64,000 nucleotides of DNA, from the NCBI GenBank assembly GCA_034620365.1, contig JAQGEQ010000048.1:1860001-1924000 (forward strand), written 5' to 3'. The translations under genes were made by a program, and so were the position numbers. Below are positions 26,585 through 39,700 of the stretch, one piece after another. This DNA comes from Pegea sp. RAD2-039 (Eukaryota; Chordata; Thaliacea; Salpida; Salpidae). The first letter of the stretch is position 1. Each line of letters begins with the position of its first letter. The notes beneath the pieces were generated by a model. That model made no database searches. It worked only from the letters and a program-made list of their open reading frames with translations, and was not told where the DNA came from.

Positions 26585-28440
26585 CGCAAGATAATAAAAA
26601 AGACTTATACTAAATTTGTTCACTGCAAATATTGAGCAATAAGTTATACGATTATTGAAGACTACAAAGCTTGCAGTAAGTCGAACTTCTTTTAGTAATT
26701 TACGGTAGCTAAAAATAAATCTAATGATAAGACCAAAGTTTATATAAATAAATAAACAAATAATAAAATTTTTATTCAGTTAACCTTTTCTCTTTGAAAC
26801 AGATAAATCTAACTTATTTATATGCTAATTACACAGTTCGTAAAATCCCAAAAAAGTTACTTAAAGTCTGCTAATTTTAGTTTGATAAAAAGTTCACTTA
26901 AATCGAGTTATATATTCTGATTGAATTTGAAACAAAAGAAAAAGGAGTTAACAAATGAGACAATCTAGAAAACTGCAAACAACATAAATTTATTTAAAAA
27001 ATACTGAGCGTTGTTTAAATGATCAGCAATCATATTTATAAATGGAAATTATTTAAAGTCTTTAATTAAATCTAAAATAAATTTACTTTAACAAATACTA
27101 TTTAAGTTTTTTTTTATTTAAAAATAAGTAATCTTTGATGAACAATCACCAAGATAAGATTTCTAGACAAGAAAGTTTTTTTTATAATTTGAGTTAAATT
27201 TTGCAAAGTTTGTTTATTGTATCAAGAAACAATCTAAACTTGTAAAAATAACTAGCTGCTAATCATAAAATCTCGCATTCATATATACTAGAAACAATCA
27301 TTTGTGGAGAAAGAGACTTTTTAGATTCATATTTGAACGGTTTCAATCCTCTAACTTTTGTATATTATAGTATATTCATATTTTTGTGAAATCATATTAA
27401 AAATTAGATAAGTTTAAAAAGTAAATAATCGAATAATTTTTACTTGAAAGGTATTATTCTCACAAAAAGTAGAAAAATTTCTCAAGTGTTTATATGTTAG
27501 TAGATTACTGTTGAAACAACGAAGTACTTCGAGAATCATCAAGATATTTTTACCAAGTGTACATTAAATTGTGGGTAATTTTGTACACAGTGCTTATGCT
27601 TAAAATAGATTGGGATTTTTGTATCAATTAAAGTAACGAATAATCTTAGAATAAACGTAATTTTTTTCAATTGAAACTTTTTAATGAACAAGTTGGGTTT
27701 ATTGTTTCCTGACGGGACTCCTACTCTTATTCTAAATAGTAGACATTATTGCATGTCGTCGACAACTTCAGAGTTGTATCTGAGATTTTTTTATTGGCAT
27801 CTTTTTTTTTACAAATTAAAAATGATCAACATTTGCATAAAATATTTTTATACTAGAAATATCTTAATTCGTTCTTCAACCTTTTAACATTATTAGTAGT
27901 TTCTTATATATTACATTTTGGATATTTTTAATAGCGAGCAACTCTTTCTACAATAAAGAATCTTTCATGCAAAGCTTTAAATAAAAAAGATTAAAGTTGT
28001 TTTTTAGGCTTGATCTTTCTAAAGACTACTAAATATTAAACTCATCAAATAATTCAAACAAATGTACAATATAGATATCAACATAATTACATCGAATTTA
28101 TTAAGATCAGTCAATAAATGAACATTTAGAAGACATACATTATACAAAATATGCATTTTACATTGTTAATATTGAATAATTTTTAGATATTAGCTTCAAA
28201 TTGATTTAACATTTCTTTGAAGACTACTTTCAAATAATAATTAAAACTTTTTGAAAATCGACAAATTTACTGTTTGGCTGATTACTCATTTTTATCAAAA
28301 AAATAAATAAAAAAACTTAAAAGTGCTTACAAGAATTCGTACCTATAATCATCAACCCTAAGCTTAAATGAAATTTGACCTAAAAGTACCTTTCATATTT
28401 ATACAATTTATTTAATGGTTTTAAACTTTTGATAATAAAA
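26585..28440. other. Upstream of the membrane protein gene; otherwise empty
   Basis: AT-rich DNA with no clear gene. It presumably includes the promoter of the minus-strand membrane protein gene, but no TATA or CCAAT element was convincing. The plus-strand open frame at 27684-27887 is not supported. Confidence 0.5.
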
Positions 28441-28608
28441 TTATAAAGAACAAAATCTCAGACAGGAGACTGTTATAAGTAAAATCTGTTCAGATAATTT
28501 CCCTAATACAGCATTGAGAGCTCTCAGCTCATTGACTTCCACTTTGATGGAACTTTCTCTGAGGAATATTTGTGAGAGCTCCAAGCTTGAAAACGTTTCT
28601 TTTTTCCA
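28441..28608 (-). other. Candidate terminal exon on the minus strand
   Basis: After a good acceptor (GTACTTTTCAG, ending at 28610) an open frame runs 55 codons to TAA: it begins WKKETFSSLELSQIF and continues IKVEVNELRALNAVLGKL, an amphipathic, coiled-coil-like stretch. The segment is visibly richer in GC than its flanks, as exons here are. Against it: no upstream exon was found, and in this more GC-rich patch the plus strand is also partly open. A decayed gene fragment or transposon piece is possible. Confidence 0.3.
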
Positions 28609-28609
28609 T

Positions 28610-30570
28610 CTGAAAAGTACATTATGACGAAATGAAATATAATGTGAGTTTTAGAAAATTATTATCCTATCATTTTAAAATGACCGAAGTGAATTCTATC
28701 TTTAGCGCGAAATTTGCGAACTTTTAAAATCAAAAGGTTGGAAAATATATTTTAGCAAACTTGAGTAGCTTAGTTTGTTTGAAAATAAAAAACCTTTTAT
28801 AAAAATGATTTTGATTATGTATAAGCCAAAATATATTAGAAAGAAATTATCAATCATTATTTACAAGTACAGAAACTAGAAAGGAAAGAATACTTAGAAA
28901 ACAATATAAAGTCGATATCCGCCTGGTGGCAATAGATACTTAATTATCATCAGTCATAAGCCTACACACAAAAAAAACTTTTATCGCATCAAACGGTAAA
29001 AGTTAAAATTTCAAATCTGTAGAAAAAACTCTACAACTTTCCCTCTAATAAAACAATTCTACAAAGTTTTATTGTAATAACTTTTTGCAGCAATTTTAAT
29101 GGAGTTGTTCACCTTTCTTTGAAAAAAATGATATCAGCTTATAACTAATTCTGTCATCTTCTTAATTGTAGCTTAATTTATTTTTAACTATGATATCAAA
29201 ACTAACTCAAAAACATAAACTTACTTTCTAAACGTTAGCATGTCGCTATCCTAAAGTTTTATATTTTTAAGTTATTATTCTTTTAGTTTGGTAACATTTT
29301 TTTAACGCTGTTTTTAAGGTAATAAAAAAATCTTTTTAATAATGAATAAATATCATATTTTTATGGAAACTTTTCAAGAAAATGCTTTTCAATCAAACTG
29401 TTTCGTTTGTGTGATTATCTAAGTTTTAAGATTTAAACGTTTATTATTTAAAGCTGTAGAAATGTTAATCTTGCACTTTTAAAAATTAATTTTTTGTATT
29501 TTTGTATTTACAGTTTTATTTATTTCATAGAATATTCTAAAACTAAATAGTATTTTTTCAATTTCTAATAAATCATTTGCTTTATTACATAATTAGATGT
29601 AATAAGTTTTGAAAGACACTATCTCAATGTCTTCATAGATTTATAATTTTTGAATTTTCTTAAAGTTCAACTTGACGTATATGACAACTTTAATAAGAAA
29701 ACTAAATCAAAAATAGTTCAATTAATTTTGACAGATTTCATATATTTGTAAATTTTACTTAAATATCTCTCGAATTTTGTAATTTTAAAGATTGACTTTG
29801 CTAATTACAGTTAAAAGTTGAATATTTACAAAATAATTTAGTTTTCAAAATTTATAAGTTTGATTCATAGTTTAATTTGAAGCAAGCTTTTAGTTGTTTT
29901 AAACTTTTGATTATTTGTATAGCAAGCAGCTTAGGTTACGGAGCTTCTATATTAAAAAAAGTTGTAACGGCTTAAAAATATTTTCCCGAGTAATTAGTTT
30001 ATTCAAAATAAGCTAATGAAATTTCAAAGATTCAAAAGTAATTTGTAAATCAACAGCCCAATAAATTTTCTCAATAAATTTTCTCAAACAAAATATCGGT
30101 ATTGGTACCCCATACCAATCACCTAAAAAACAAAAAATATTTGTTTTATTTATTAATATTTTCATGATTTATAAAATATTATAAATTTCTTTATGATAAA
30201 TATTTAAACTTGCATTATTCTTTTAATAAAAAAATTATAAATCTAAATTCATTTAAAAAATGATAAATATAAACCTGACAAATATTTGATAGATGAAAAC
30301 AGTTTTCTTATGTTTGAAAGATTTTGAAATACTAATATTGAATTATTTCATAAACGTATTCTGCAACAACTTTCATGGATGAATAAGCACAGAAATAAAA
30401 TTGTGAGTAAAACGCTTACAGCGGTACAAAGCTTGAGTTGAAAAATAAAAGTTATTTCAAAATTTACCGAAATCCTGCAACACTGAAAACATATTTTTGT
30501 AAACCCAGAGCTTGAATCATTTTGGGTCGATATCTTAATTTCTATTTATTTAATTAGAGATTGACTCCTT
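28610..30570. other. Intergenic
   Basis: AT-rich, no supportable gene, RNA or repeat family. A small inverted repeat built on ATTGGT and ACCAAT occurs near 30100-30118. Confidence 0.5.
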
Positions 30571-30868
30571 TTGACGAAACCACAAGAGCAGAAAAATCCC
30601 CAGTCTATCGTTTTGTCAATTAATTCCCAACTTTCAGTTTTGTGTTTCCCACGTGATTATGGCATCAGGTCTGGATATTGTCTTTATATCACAAACCAAC
30701 CCTCCCTTCTATTATCAGAAGAGTTAGGTCTGCAAATGCTTTTAAGAACCGCTCAACAGTCAGTAGAACTCCACAACTTACCCCTGCCTCAATTTTTAGT
30801 TTGAAAATTTAGATATAAGTTTATTGCTTGATAGTAGATAGTAAAATTGTAAAAAAAAAAAAAAAACT
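30571..30868 (+). other. Higher-GC segment with a 77-codon open frame and a poly(A) tract
   Basis: The open frame 30571-30804 starts MTKPQEQKNPQS and is not recognised. About 50 bases after its stop there is a run of some 16 A (about 30853-30868). A GC-richer block ending in poly(A) is what a retrocopy or SINE insertion would look like, but no target-site duplication or family match was seen. Confidence 0.25.
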
Positions 30869-33800
30869 CCCTAACACTGTCACTAAAGACTATAGCTTTT
30901 TGTTTGAAAAAAGTTTACAATTTGTAAATCAAATTCTATTTTAATATTTTGCTTTAACTAGCATTAGAGTTCTATAAACATTACTGTAATAAATAAATAA
31001 ATGTGGAACGAAATATTTTAAGACTTGTCAATCGAAGTGTTAGTAGCTTTTAAATACATAATTTATATTTAGACCCAATTTACTTGCAGGAAAAGTTTTT
31101 TGGCAGTAAAAATAGTTAAAACATTGAAACAAAGCAGCCCAAGTGTGCCTGAAACATATTACTGAAATATAAACAATGTAAGTAGTATGAAGTAAAGTAA
31201 GCGTTAGTGAAGATGAAAGAAGCTGTTGATCCATAAGAGAATGTAACCAAGTAAAGAGGCATCGAGCCCAGATTTCTCTTTCAAGCCAGTGGGTGGTGAA
31301 AAAGTGAAAATCTGATGGTGCGAAAATCTTTCTAACAAAATAATAATCTGACAGCACCGTGATTAAAGAAGCGAAATTTAAACCGCTTTTAGACCTCTTG
31401 GGGATTAAATTTATACGAAAATACAATGACTAGGAAGAAAAGCTACTAAGAAAAAGATTAGAAGAGTTATACTGGCTGTGAACTGCAAATGAAGACAGGT
31501 AGGTTTGTTGAAGAGATTCAAATGGATTAAATTTGACGTCGGGTACACATAATGACGTCAGTTAAGTTGTATTCCACTGCTGGCTGACTTGAACAAGAGA
31601 TAAAAACTCTACCACAATTATCACATTCCTAGATAAAACCAATTGCCACATCAGAAAATAGATCGTGACATGAAAAGTTAGATATCTCTAAAAGCACATT
31701 TTTTAGATGTCAGTCATTTTTCACTTTTAGCAGCTAGTTTTTTAACAAACTTTATTAACTTTATGAAACAAAACTTCAAATATAGGTTATGATAATTTTG
31801 AAAGTTCAAAAAAGCTCAGGGTGGTGTTGAAAGCTTTCAATAAAGCTAACTTTTCTGATGTAAATACCACATTGCTAAGTTTTAGATTTAAGTAATAATA
31901 ATGTAAGATTAGTAGAACCATCAAGTACTATCGTTTTTCTACACATATAAAACTGAAATTAAATTAATAATTTTAAGACTTTAATTGTAAGCTTAGATTT
32001 TAAGTACTGAATTTATTTAAATTAAAAAAATATCCGCGTGTAGAAAATAAAATGATTATCAATTTAGATCTTAATTATTTTTCAGAACCAAAAATTCTAT
32101 TTTGTTTATGTTTGCCACTATGTCTAAACTCAAATAATTGCGTTTCAAAACTAGAACATATACAAGTATAGTTTTTTTAAATGAATAATTTCTTTGTAAG
32201 TGATCAAACTCTACGCTAAAGTCAACATAAAATTAATGTCCGATTACAAAATATAAATCAAATGATTATTTAGTCAAAAATTTCACCAGCTGTTCAAACC
32301 TAAAGAAGTCAATTTACTTTTATAATTTAGAGTTAAAATTAAAAGAATTTAGATTCAAAAAGGGAATACACTAACTTCTGATTGATAGAGTCTAGTTATT
32401 GTGTAACTGCTGATCTAAGTAACTATTTTGATAAAGTATAACTAAGCTAGCAATTTAATGATTTCAAGCAGCTAACATAATTTGATTTATTTTAATTTAA
32501 GTAAAAATTTGCTCCAAAAAAAAATGAAAAAAATTTTTTAGTCCAACAACTAATATTTTACACAAAATGAAACTAAATATTTAAAAATATTTATTCTATA
32601 AGAATAAAACATGTTTCTGCACTAACTTCAATTATTAAGTGGTTTACTATTAGCTTTATTTTCTAAGTAAACTAGATTAAAAACTCTTCATAAGACGTTG
32701 TCATTCGCAAAGTATATAGGAACGAGATAATATGCTTTATCAATCTAACTATTTAATTGTTTAAATAAATTAATTTTGAAACACAAAAATTGTAAATATG
32801 CCACTTTCTTAATGCGTTTTTTCAAATATCAATTTTTAATTAACGACCAGCTGGATTATCTAGACGTTTTCAAAATAAACTATAGAAAATGAAATATAGC
32901 TGTATGTTTTAATCAGTATTTCGTTTAGGTTTTACTCAAAGTCAGTTTTACTCAATCAGTTGTATTTTCATTTTTGAAAAACTAAATTAGTCTGGTAATA
33001 TGAAAAACTTCAGCATCTGCTAATTACTATAGTAAGTTTGATGAATTCTTATAGATAAATTTATTTCGAAGTTTGAACAAAGTCTGATTAAGCAAATATT
33101 AGTTTTCATAAAAGCATAGATAACTACTTCAGAAGATTTCTATAAATTTTCTTCAAACAACAAATTTACTTTAAAATAAAACCAACTTTCTAGTGAAAAC
33201 ACGTTTTGTACATAGAGCTAACATATCATGTACATATGGTATAAGATTGGTGTTATTTGACGTTTTATTTAATTTGTTAAAAGCATTTTGATTTATGATA
33301 TTTAAGATGTTTGTTTCTCATGACTTTTAAAAAAGTAAATTATTGAAATAAAGTATTTTGAAAACTAATATGGGCGTTAAAAGAATTAACATTTTAAAAA
33401 GCTAAAAATAGACAATCTTAATAGAAAATGAAATAAATGTCTCTTAAATCAACAATAGAAGCTAAAGTGTTCATATAACTTAGCACAGTGACAACGCGTG
33501 TTAGTGTGATTAGTTTTATATACTTGAAACCAAAGAAAGATTTGATAGTCCTACTACTTTGGTGGTCTTCCTGATTTACTAATTCTTATCCACGTCCAAT
33601 GCATGTCTGGTCCAATACTTTGAGTTGAAGTGAATAATTTTACGGATAAGCATATAATTGTTGGACCAGCAACAAGAAATGATAAAAGCTAGACTTATAT
33701 GATATTTTACATTGTAATTTAGTTATTTTTTAGAAAATCTTTTTTACAGGTCACAAATGAAAACGGGAAAAAAGTAATTATTTAAAAATAACTTTTGCAA

Positions 33801-34948
33801 ACCTGATTTTTTATTTTAATATTTTATTAAAGTGTAAATATCATAAATATTTTTGTGTAATAATGATGACTGCTAACATGCTTAAATTAAATGATTGAGA
33901 AGCATGTTCAATAAAAAGATATCATCTAAGGATTTAAAAAGGTAATGATTCCGGTTATCATATTAGTTGGATTGGATCAGATTGTGAATCAGCAGAAGAT
34001 TATTTTTCTGAAAGTGTAAGGAAGAAACTACAGTTTTTTTTATTTAAAATTTTTCACCAATGAATATTATAGGTAGCAAATCATTGATATAAAATAAACC
34101 TAATCTTGGTATAGATAAAATAGACGATGCTGAAGACCTAAGATTTTCTTAAAATTATTCAATTGTACAAACTATTTATTTGATGTAAATAACTAGATGT
34201 CGTATAATCTTATTTTAATAACACTAATAATTATACAAAGTAACTGTTAATATTATCCCAAAGTAATAAAATAAACAAGGATTGGAAAAAAGGAATAATA
34301 TAACAGAATAAAACTTCTTTTCAATTTATTTCTAAGATATAAATATTACCTGCTTCAATTTACGAAAATGTTATGATGAATACTATCAGAATGTTGCACA
34401 AAAATTACAAAAATTCATTCTAATTGATCATGTTTACTAAGAGTAAGCACAAAAAATAAAATGAAGTTGAAATAAAACTAAATCTTCAAGAAGTGAAAAA
34501 TTGACAAATCCCTGTGCTCAAACACGTTTCAAAAAAATGTCTTTTAGATTGTTCAACTTAATTATACAAACATTAAATCTTGAAAATCATGGTTTATAAG
34601 AAAATTCAGATGATTTGTCAAAAGTAATTAATTACAATACATTAGAAAATATATAGAAAATTAAACAAAAATGTTTAAAATGTGTTTTTATATGTTAAGA
34701 TTTCCATTAATTGTATGGTTCATAGTTGTTGCTTATGTAAAAATCTATTACTAATTAATAAATTACAGAATTAACAAATTTACAAGTTGTTGAAAACATC
34801 AAATTATATACTTGATACTTCGAAAAGTTTCTTACCTGAGTTTCAGTAAGCATTTAATAACGAGTGTAAAAAACAGTTAAAAAATATTTTTATATTTATA
34901 TCACAGTAAACTTTGATAAAAAAATTTGCCTTGAAAAATATTTTGCAG
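30869..34948. other. Intergenic, no supported gene
   Basis: The block 31040-31560 is somewhat GC-richer and contains the 128-codon minus-strand frame 31426-31040, which resembles no family I know and has no start or splice context; a perfect TGACGTCA sits at 31553-31560. An inverted repeat CTGGTCCAA (33607-33615) and TTGGACCAG (33661-33669) is present. Otherwise nothing. Confidence 0.45.
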
Positions 34949-35927
34949 ACGGATCTTGTGGTTGGTTGTCAAAGGTTTAAAAGACTCGCCTGTTTTATGC
35001 AATTTACAGCAAGGTACATATTTTGATGCTAGTGTGTGCAATCAAAACAAAAAATGAAACTAACCTCACAGATGTGGTATTTTAATAAAATTATTAAGTG
35101 TAAACTATAACTAATCGACAGTAAAAAAATATTGTCTTTTATATAAAATTTAAGCTACTCGTGATGCTATTTATCAAAATTTTATTAATCGTGGTAATTT
35201 TGAGTTTAATTAAGACCTGTTTAATATCTTTTATTAAGCTAGAATAAAATACTTTGTTTTAAGAAAAAACGTGTTGGTTTTATCAAATAGGATCAAATTT
35301 GTTGCATTTAAACAGTTAACAAATAAGTATTTTTTTATTAGATGCAAGCTAGCAAAATATAGTCATTTAAGTGATTGTTACTCTCAAATCATTCATTTAC
35401 CTAAAGTCATACGCTCAAAGTAAAATTTTGTTTAAATGAGATAAATTGTATATAAATTTGACAATCTTAACAAGATGGTCCTTACAACATATTTCATAAA
35501 TTGCACAAACTTCATCTACAATTTTCACTTGCATAGATGGCTGATAGATGGATGAAGTGATGCGTTTTTAAGATTGTTCAGTTCGTATTAGTTGTTCAAA
35601 GAAATATTTTTAAAATTTGAATATTATAGCATCATGAAGCAGATAAAGAAAGTCGTAGTAAGTTTTAAAAACAAACAAAAAGAGTTTGATTTATTAGTAA
35701 AAGATTAGAACATTTCTCATTTTATTAAATTTGCAATTTAAGACGTCTATCAAAATGAATTCAGATGTATGGGTAAATGTCTATTTGGACCACACACAAA
35801 AGGATTTATAGGTGTTAAAAATCAAACAGAAGTGAAAATACTCAGTCAATATAATCAAAACCTTCTTGATTTAAGCACTGCTTTAAATTTTGAGGATAAT
35901 TTTAGTGTTAAGTTAAGAGGTAGATAA
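34949..35927 (+). other. Two exon-like open segments
   Basis: After a clean acceptor (TATTTTGCAG, ending at 34948) a frame from 34950 to 35057 reads in part VLCNLQQGTYFDASVCN, reminiscent of the CxxGTYFDxxxxxCN end of a type 2 chitin-binding (peritrophin) domain. A second frame from 35742 to 35927 reads in part NEFRCMGKCLFGPHTKGF and ends at a possible donor (AAGAG before GTAGAT at 35919). No frame-consistent gene model joins them, and runs of 35-60 open codons arise by chance over 64 kb. Listed as candidates only. Confidence 0.2.
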
Positions 35928-38900
35928 AACATTAAAAAACTTTTAGGCTATTGTTTCTGCAAGATTTAGATACATTTTTTAGGTAATAGTTTGGATGTTT
36001 TTGAAACCATACAAACTACTCATTTGTTAAGTATTTTACTGTGAGTTTTCCTAATTTTGCTGATAGTTTGTTCATAAGAACAAAAGATTTCTGAATATTA
36101 AATAAAAAAGTATAAAATATTCAAAAATAAAGTAAATAATATCAGCGAAGAGCTAAAAATGTGTCCTTGGCTGAAATCGGCTGGAATCACGTTTTTATGT
36201 AGGTTGGTTTTAGTAACTTGTGAGATTTATCTGTAGGATCAGTATTTCTTACGCTAGTACTTTTGACATATTCTTTTGAGGTCAAAATCCTAAACTAGTT
36301 CAACGAGTTATTTAATTTGATTAGTGCTTTTTAAGTCAGATTCAGATCTGAAAAGGATCAGATGACAAATTAAAGTTTTTATCACTTTTAAGATGAATGT
36401 ACAGAAACTTGTGGATGTTTGTTATTTATATTATCTATTTAATTGTAAAAATGAACAAAACCAATTTTAACAAACTTAAATTTTCCCTGCGATTCTATAT
36501 TAAATATCAAATTAAGAGTTTAAACATCTAAAGTTTAACAATTTCAACGATGGATCCATTTACTTATCTGATAATTGCTTTTCAAAAAATAGTGTTTTAT
36601 TGTTTATAAAACACCAAAGTTTAAATAGCATGTTAATTAAATATAGAAATTAAAATATAACTTTTTTAAAATGTAGTTAACAAATGAATAAATTGAGCTG
36701 TTTCAATAAGTTTTTGAAATAGGAAAGTTCATAATTACAAAAAATGTTTGTTCTTCTATAAGGAGTAGTTACCTCTTGATTGAAAAGTGTAGGATGAACT
36801 TTTACAGATGATAAACACTTTTTTTATAATAAAAAGCTTTATTTTTTAACTATTTCGATTTTAATTATTATTAATTAAGAACAAACCTTACAAAATAAAT
36901 CATGTCTAAATCAAATTATGAAGAATTTTAAAGCACGTTTTTTTGTTGTTACTTACAACAAGGGTAAGATGCAACAAAATATTTAGTTAGCTGTTTATGA
37001 ATTAAAAATGAAGATCAAATAATAGAAGATTTTATCTGACTGATGTGAATATAAAAATATAATTTTAGAAGATTTAAATTGATTTAAATTAGACGATGTT
37101 AATACCGAACTTTGACAATACATACAAAGTATAAGTTTAATTTCTTTGGTTTAACATGTTGGTAAAATTTAATTTTTAAATAAAAATATTTTTCAAGTAA
37201 TATTAGTTTAAATAAAATTGGTTTGGCGATCTTTTTTATAAATTTTAAATTTTCTTTTAATTGTTTGCTATCAAAAATAGATTTGAAGTAATAACTTAAT
37301 CGTACATTTGTATCAATTTATAAATTTCGACTTAAGAACAAAAAATTAAAAAAGTTACTTGATTGTTTGGCCCTCTCTTCTGTAAGAGCTTCTAGCTTAC
37401 AAACCCAAATCAAGAAGAGTTTATCTTGAAGACAAATATTGAGATTGCTAGTTAAGAGTGATAAAATCTACTTGTGGCTTGAAGAAGCAATCCTCTCAAC
37501 CTGATAATATTTCTTCAAAGATGAAAACAGTGCAAGGTTTTCAATTAGCAATCCAGATGAGAAAATATATGATGGCATCCTTTTAAAAAATAAATTTTAA
37601 AGATTCTTTTGTAGTATAACAAAAAAGGTTTAAACAGCGTTCACTGACTTAGGAATTTAATTTTTCGATTCGTCAAGCATTTTGACCTTTGTAAAATATT
37701 CATAAGATGCATCAAATGAACTTCATTTCATTTGGCCATGAATTTTGTTGACTATATTACAAGAAATCTGATAATTTATTTATTCAACTCGTGGCTGCAA
37801 TATACAAACTTCTCAGTTCTTATAGCAAGCTATAAGATTTGTGTTGATTGAAAAATGAAAATAGATTATGTTAATTTTTATAGTTAATTGTTATCAATTG
37901 TCAAAGTCATTATGCATTCTTTCTTAGTTTGTAAATAGTATTTTTTATAATAAGATGCATCGGTGAGACACAGCAAAACTAATTGGTAAAACAATAGTAG
38001 CTTAGAAGATAAAGTTTACGAATTGTTTATCTTTGCAAATTGGTTTTAAAGGTCAACATTTCTTAACCAAATCATTTTTTGTTAAACTTTATTAATCAGA
38101 TATAAGAAACATTGCTCAGACGGTTAAACAATATTCTTATTCGTTTCTGTACTTTAACAAGATAAATTAAATTATAATTATTGTTGTTTTGGGTAAAAGT
38201 GACAAGTAAAAACTTATAGTAGATGCTGTCATATTTGACTAAGTTTCTGTCAGCTCTTGTTTGATGGTTTCACTTAAAATTTTCTAAATATGATGCACAT
38301 TATTAATATGTTTCATCTCAGAGCAGAAACAAAAAATAATTGCAGGTGATGAATGGGAAAAAAAATAATTTTATGAAATTCAAAATAAATAACTTTTGGT
38401 GAAATTCATAATTTTCAGCATAATTAGCTACAAAAGCGAGTGGACAGCTTGAATTAAAGCTTTTTGACACCTTATAATTTTTTACTGGAGAAAAATTAAA
38501 TGAAATAAATTCTGTTCTCATGGTCCAAGTAAATCTGAATTAAAAAAAATTACTGTGTATAAAAATATTATAATCTATATTTATGCTATTGTAATTTATG
38601 CCAAGTCTAAACTAGACTTAAATATAACAAATGTAAATTAGAAATTAGTATATTTCGACTACTGCGCCACTAAACAGACCCTAGACCTAAATTAGCCATC
38701 ATTTTTATAATTTTATATTTATTACTGAGAGTAATGTCAATTACATTCGAAATCAGATTTAGAAGCTATCCAAAATCTCAAAAATTTAGAATATCTCTTA
38801 AACTTAAGCCAAAGTTGTAATAGAACTTAGAAACAATTGTTGAATTTAGTCATTTAAGATTATACAGTATTTATTTGTTAATACAATTTAACTAGTCATT

Positions 38901-39040
38901 AATTATTTGCAGCATTAAGGAAGCATAGTGAGTGAATTATTCAATGTTAAAAATTCACCAAAAGTTTAATGAAATACTTCTAATATATTTGTGATTTGTA
39001 AACATAACAGTCGACATCTGAATTTTAAATTTGATATCAT
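35928..39040. other. Intergenic, empty
   Basis: AT-rich with no recognisable gene, repeat family or RNA gene. The minus-strand frame 38521-38318 is unsupported. Confidence 0.5.
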
Positions 39041-39044
39041 ATTT

Positions 39045-39700
39045 ATTGACGTCGAAGAGTAGAAACAAAAGTAGCTGGTAGACCACCCACAGATTCAATC
39101 CTGATAGACACTTCTTTATCTTATTTTGATTGGATAAGCAACAAGTGCAGGTGGGCTGTAGTTTTATCTCTCTACCTCTGTGATTGATCTTAGTCATCAG
39201 CATCAAGTTATTACTGATTTATGAATCAATATTTTGCTTTTATGTTTCAAAGTTGTTTTTATCAGATGTGCAAATTGGTTGTAATTTTCATTATTTTAAG
39301 TCGTATTCTTAGCTAGTTGAAAGCGAAAATTTGTTTATCTTACCAGCTACTAAATCTTTAGACAGCAAACCGGCTTTAAATGTCTTGAAAGAATCTAAAT
39401 TAAAAAAATCATTCAAGGCAAGACTTTTTCTTCAACAACTCTTTAATTTCTTTCATATTTCTGAAAGTTCAATCTGCAAGAAATTAGTTTTCAGCTGCGG
39501 TTCGGTTTTTACATGCTTTATACAACCTGCAATCTTGTTTCAGAAGTTTACTCCGTCATAATATGCTTCCATCAACCTCTCTAACCCTTAAAAGAATTTG
39601 CAATTCGTAGTGTTACTATGAAACATAAACATAAGACGCGGGTGGGCGTAAAATACACACGGATTTTTTCCAACGCCCTCATCACCCTTTCTTTAAATTT
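39045..39700. other. GC-richer block with tRNA-like fragment
   Basis: Around 39073-39106 an A-box-like TAGCTGGTAGACC is followed too closely by a B-box-like GATTCAATCC, as in a SINE head with an internal deletion. Open frames at 39206-38955 (minus) and 39331-39561 (plus) have no family resemblance. A GGGTGGGCG block lies near 39640. Confidence 0.25.

Noticed and set aside
31040..31426. 128-codon minus-strand frame
   Set aside because: Longest frame in the desert but no resemblance to any family, no splice or start context, and within chance expectation for a GC-richer patch.
33607..33669. Inverted repeat CTGGTCCAA / TTGGACCAG as a transposon end or terminator
   Set aside because: Only 9 bp with a 45-nt gap and no flanking duplication; plausible by chance.
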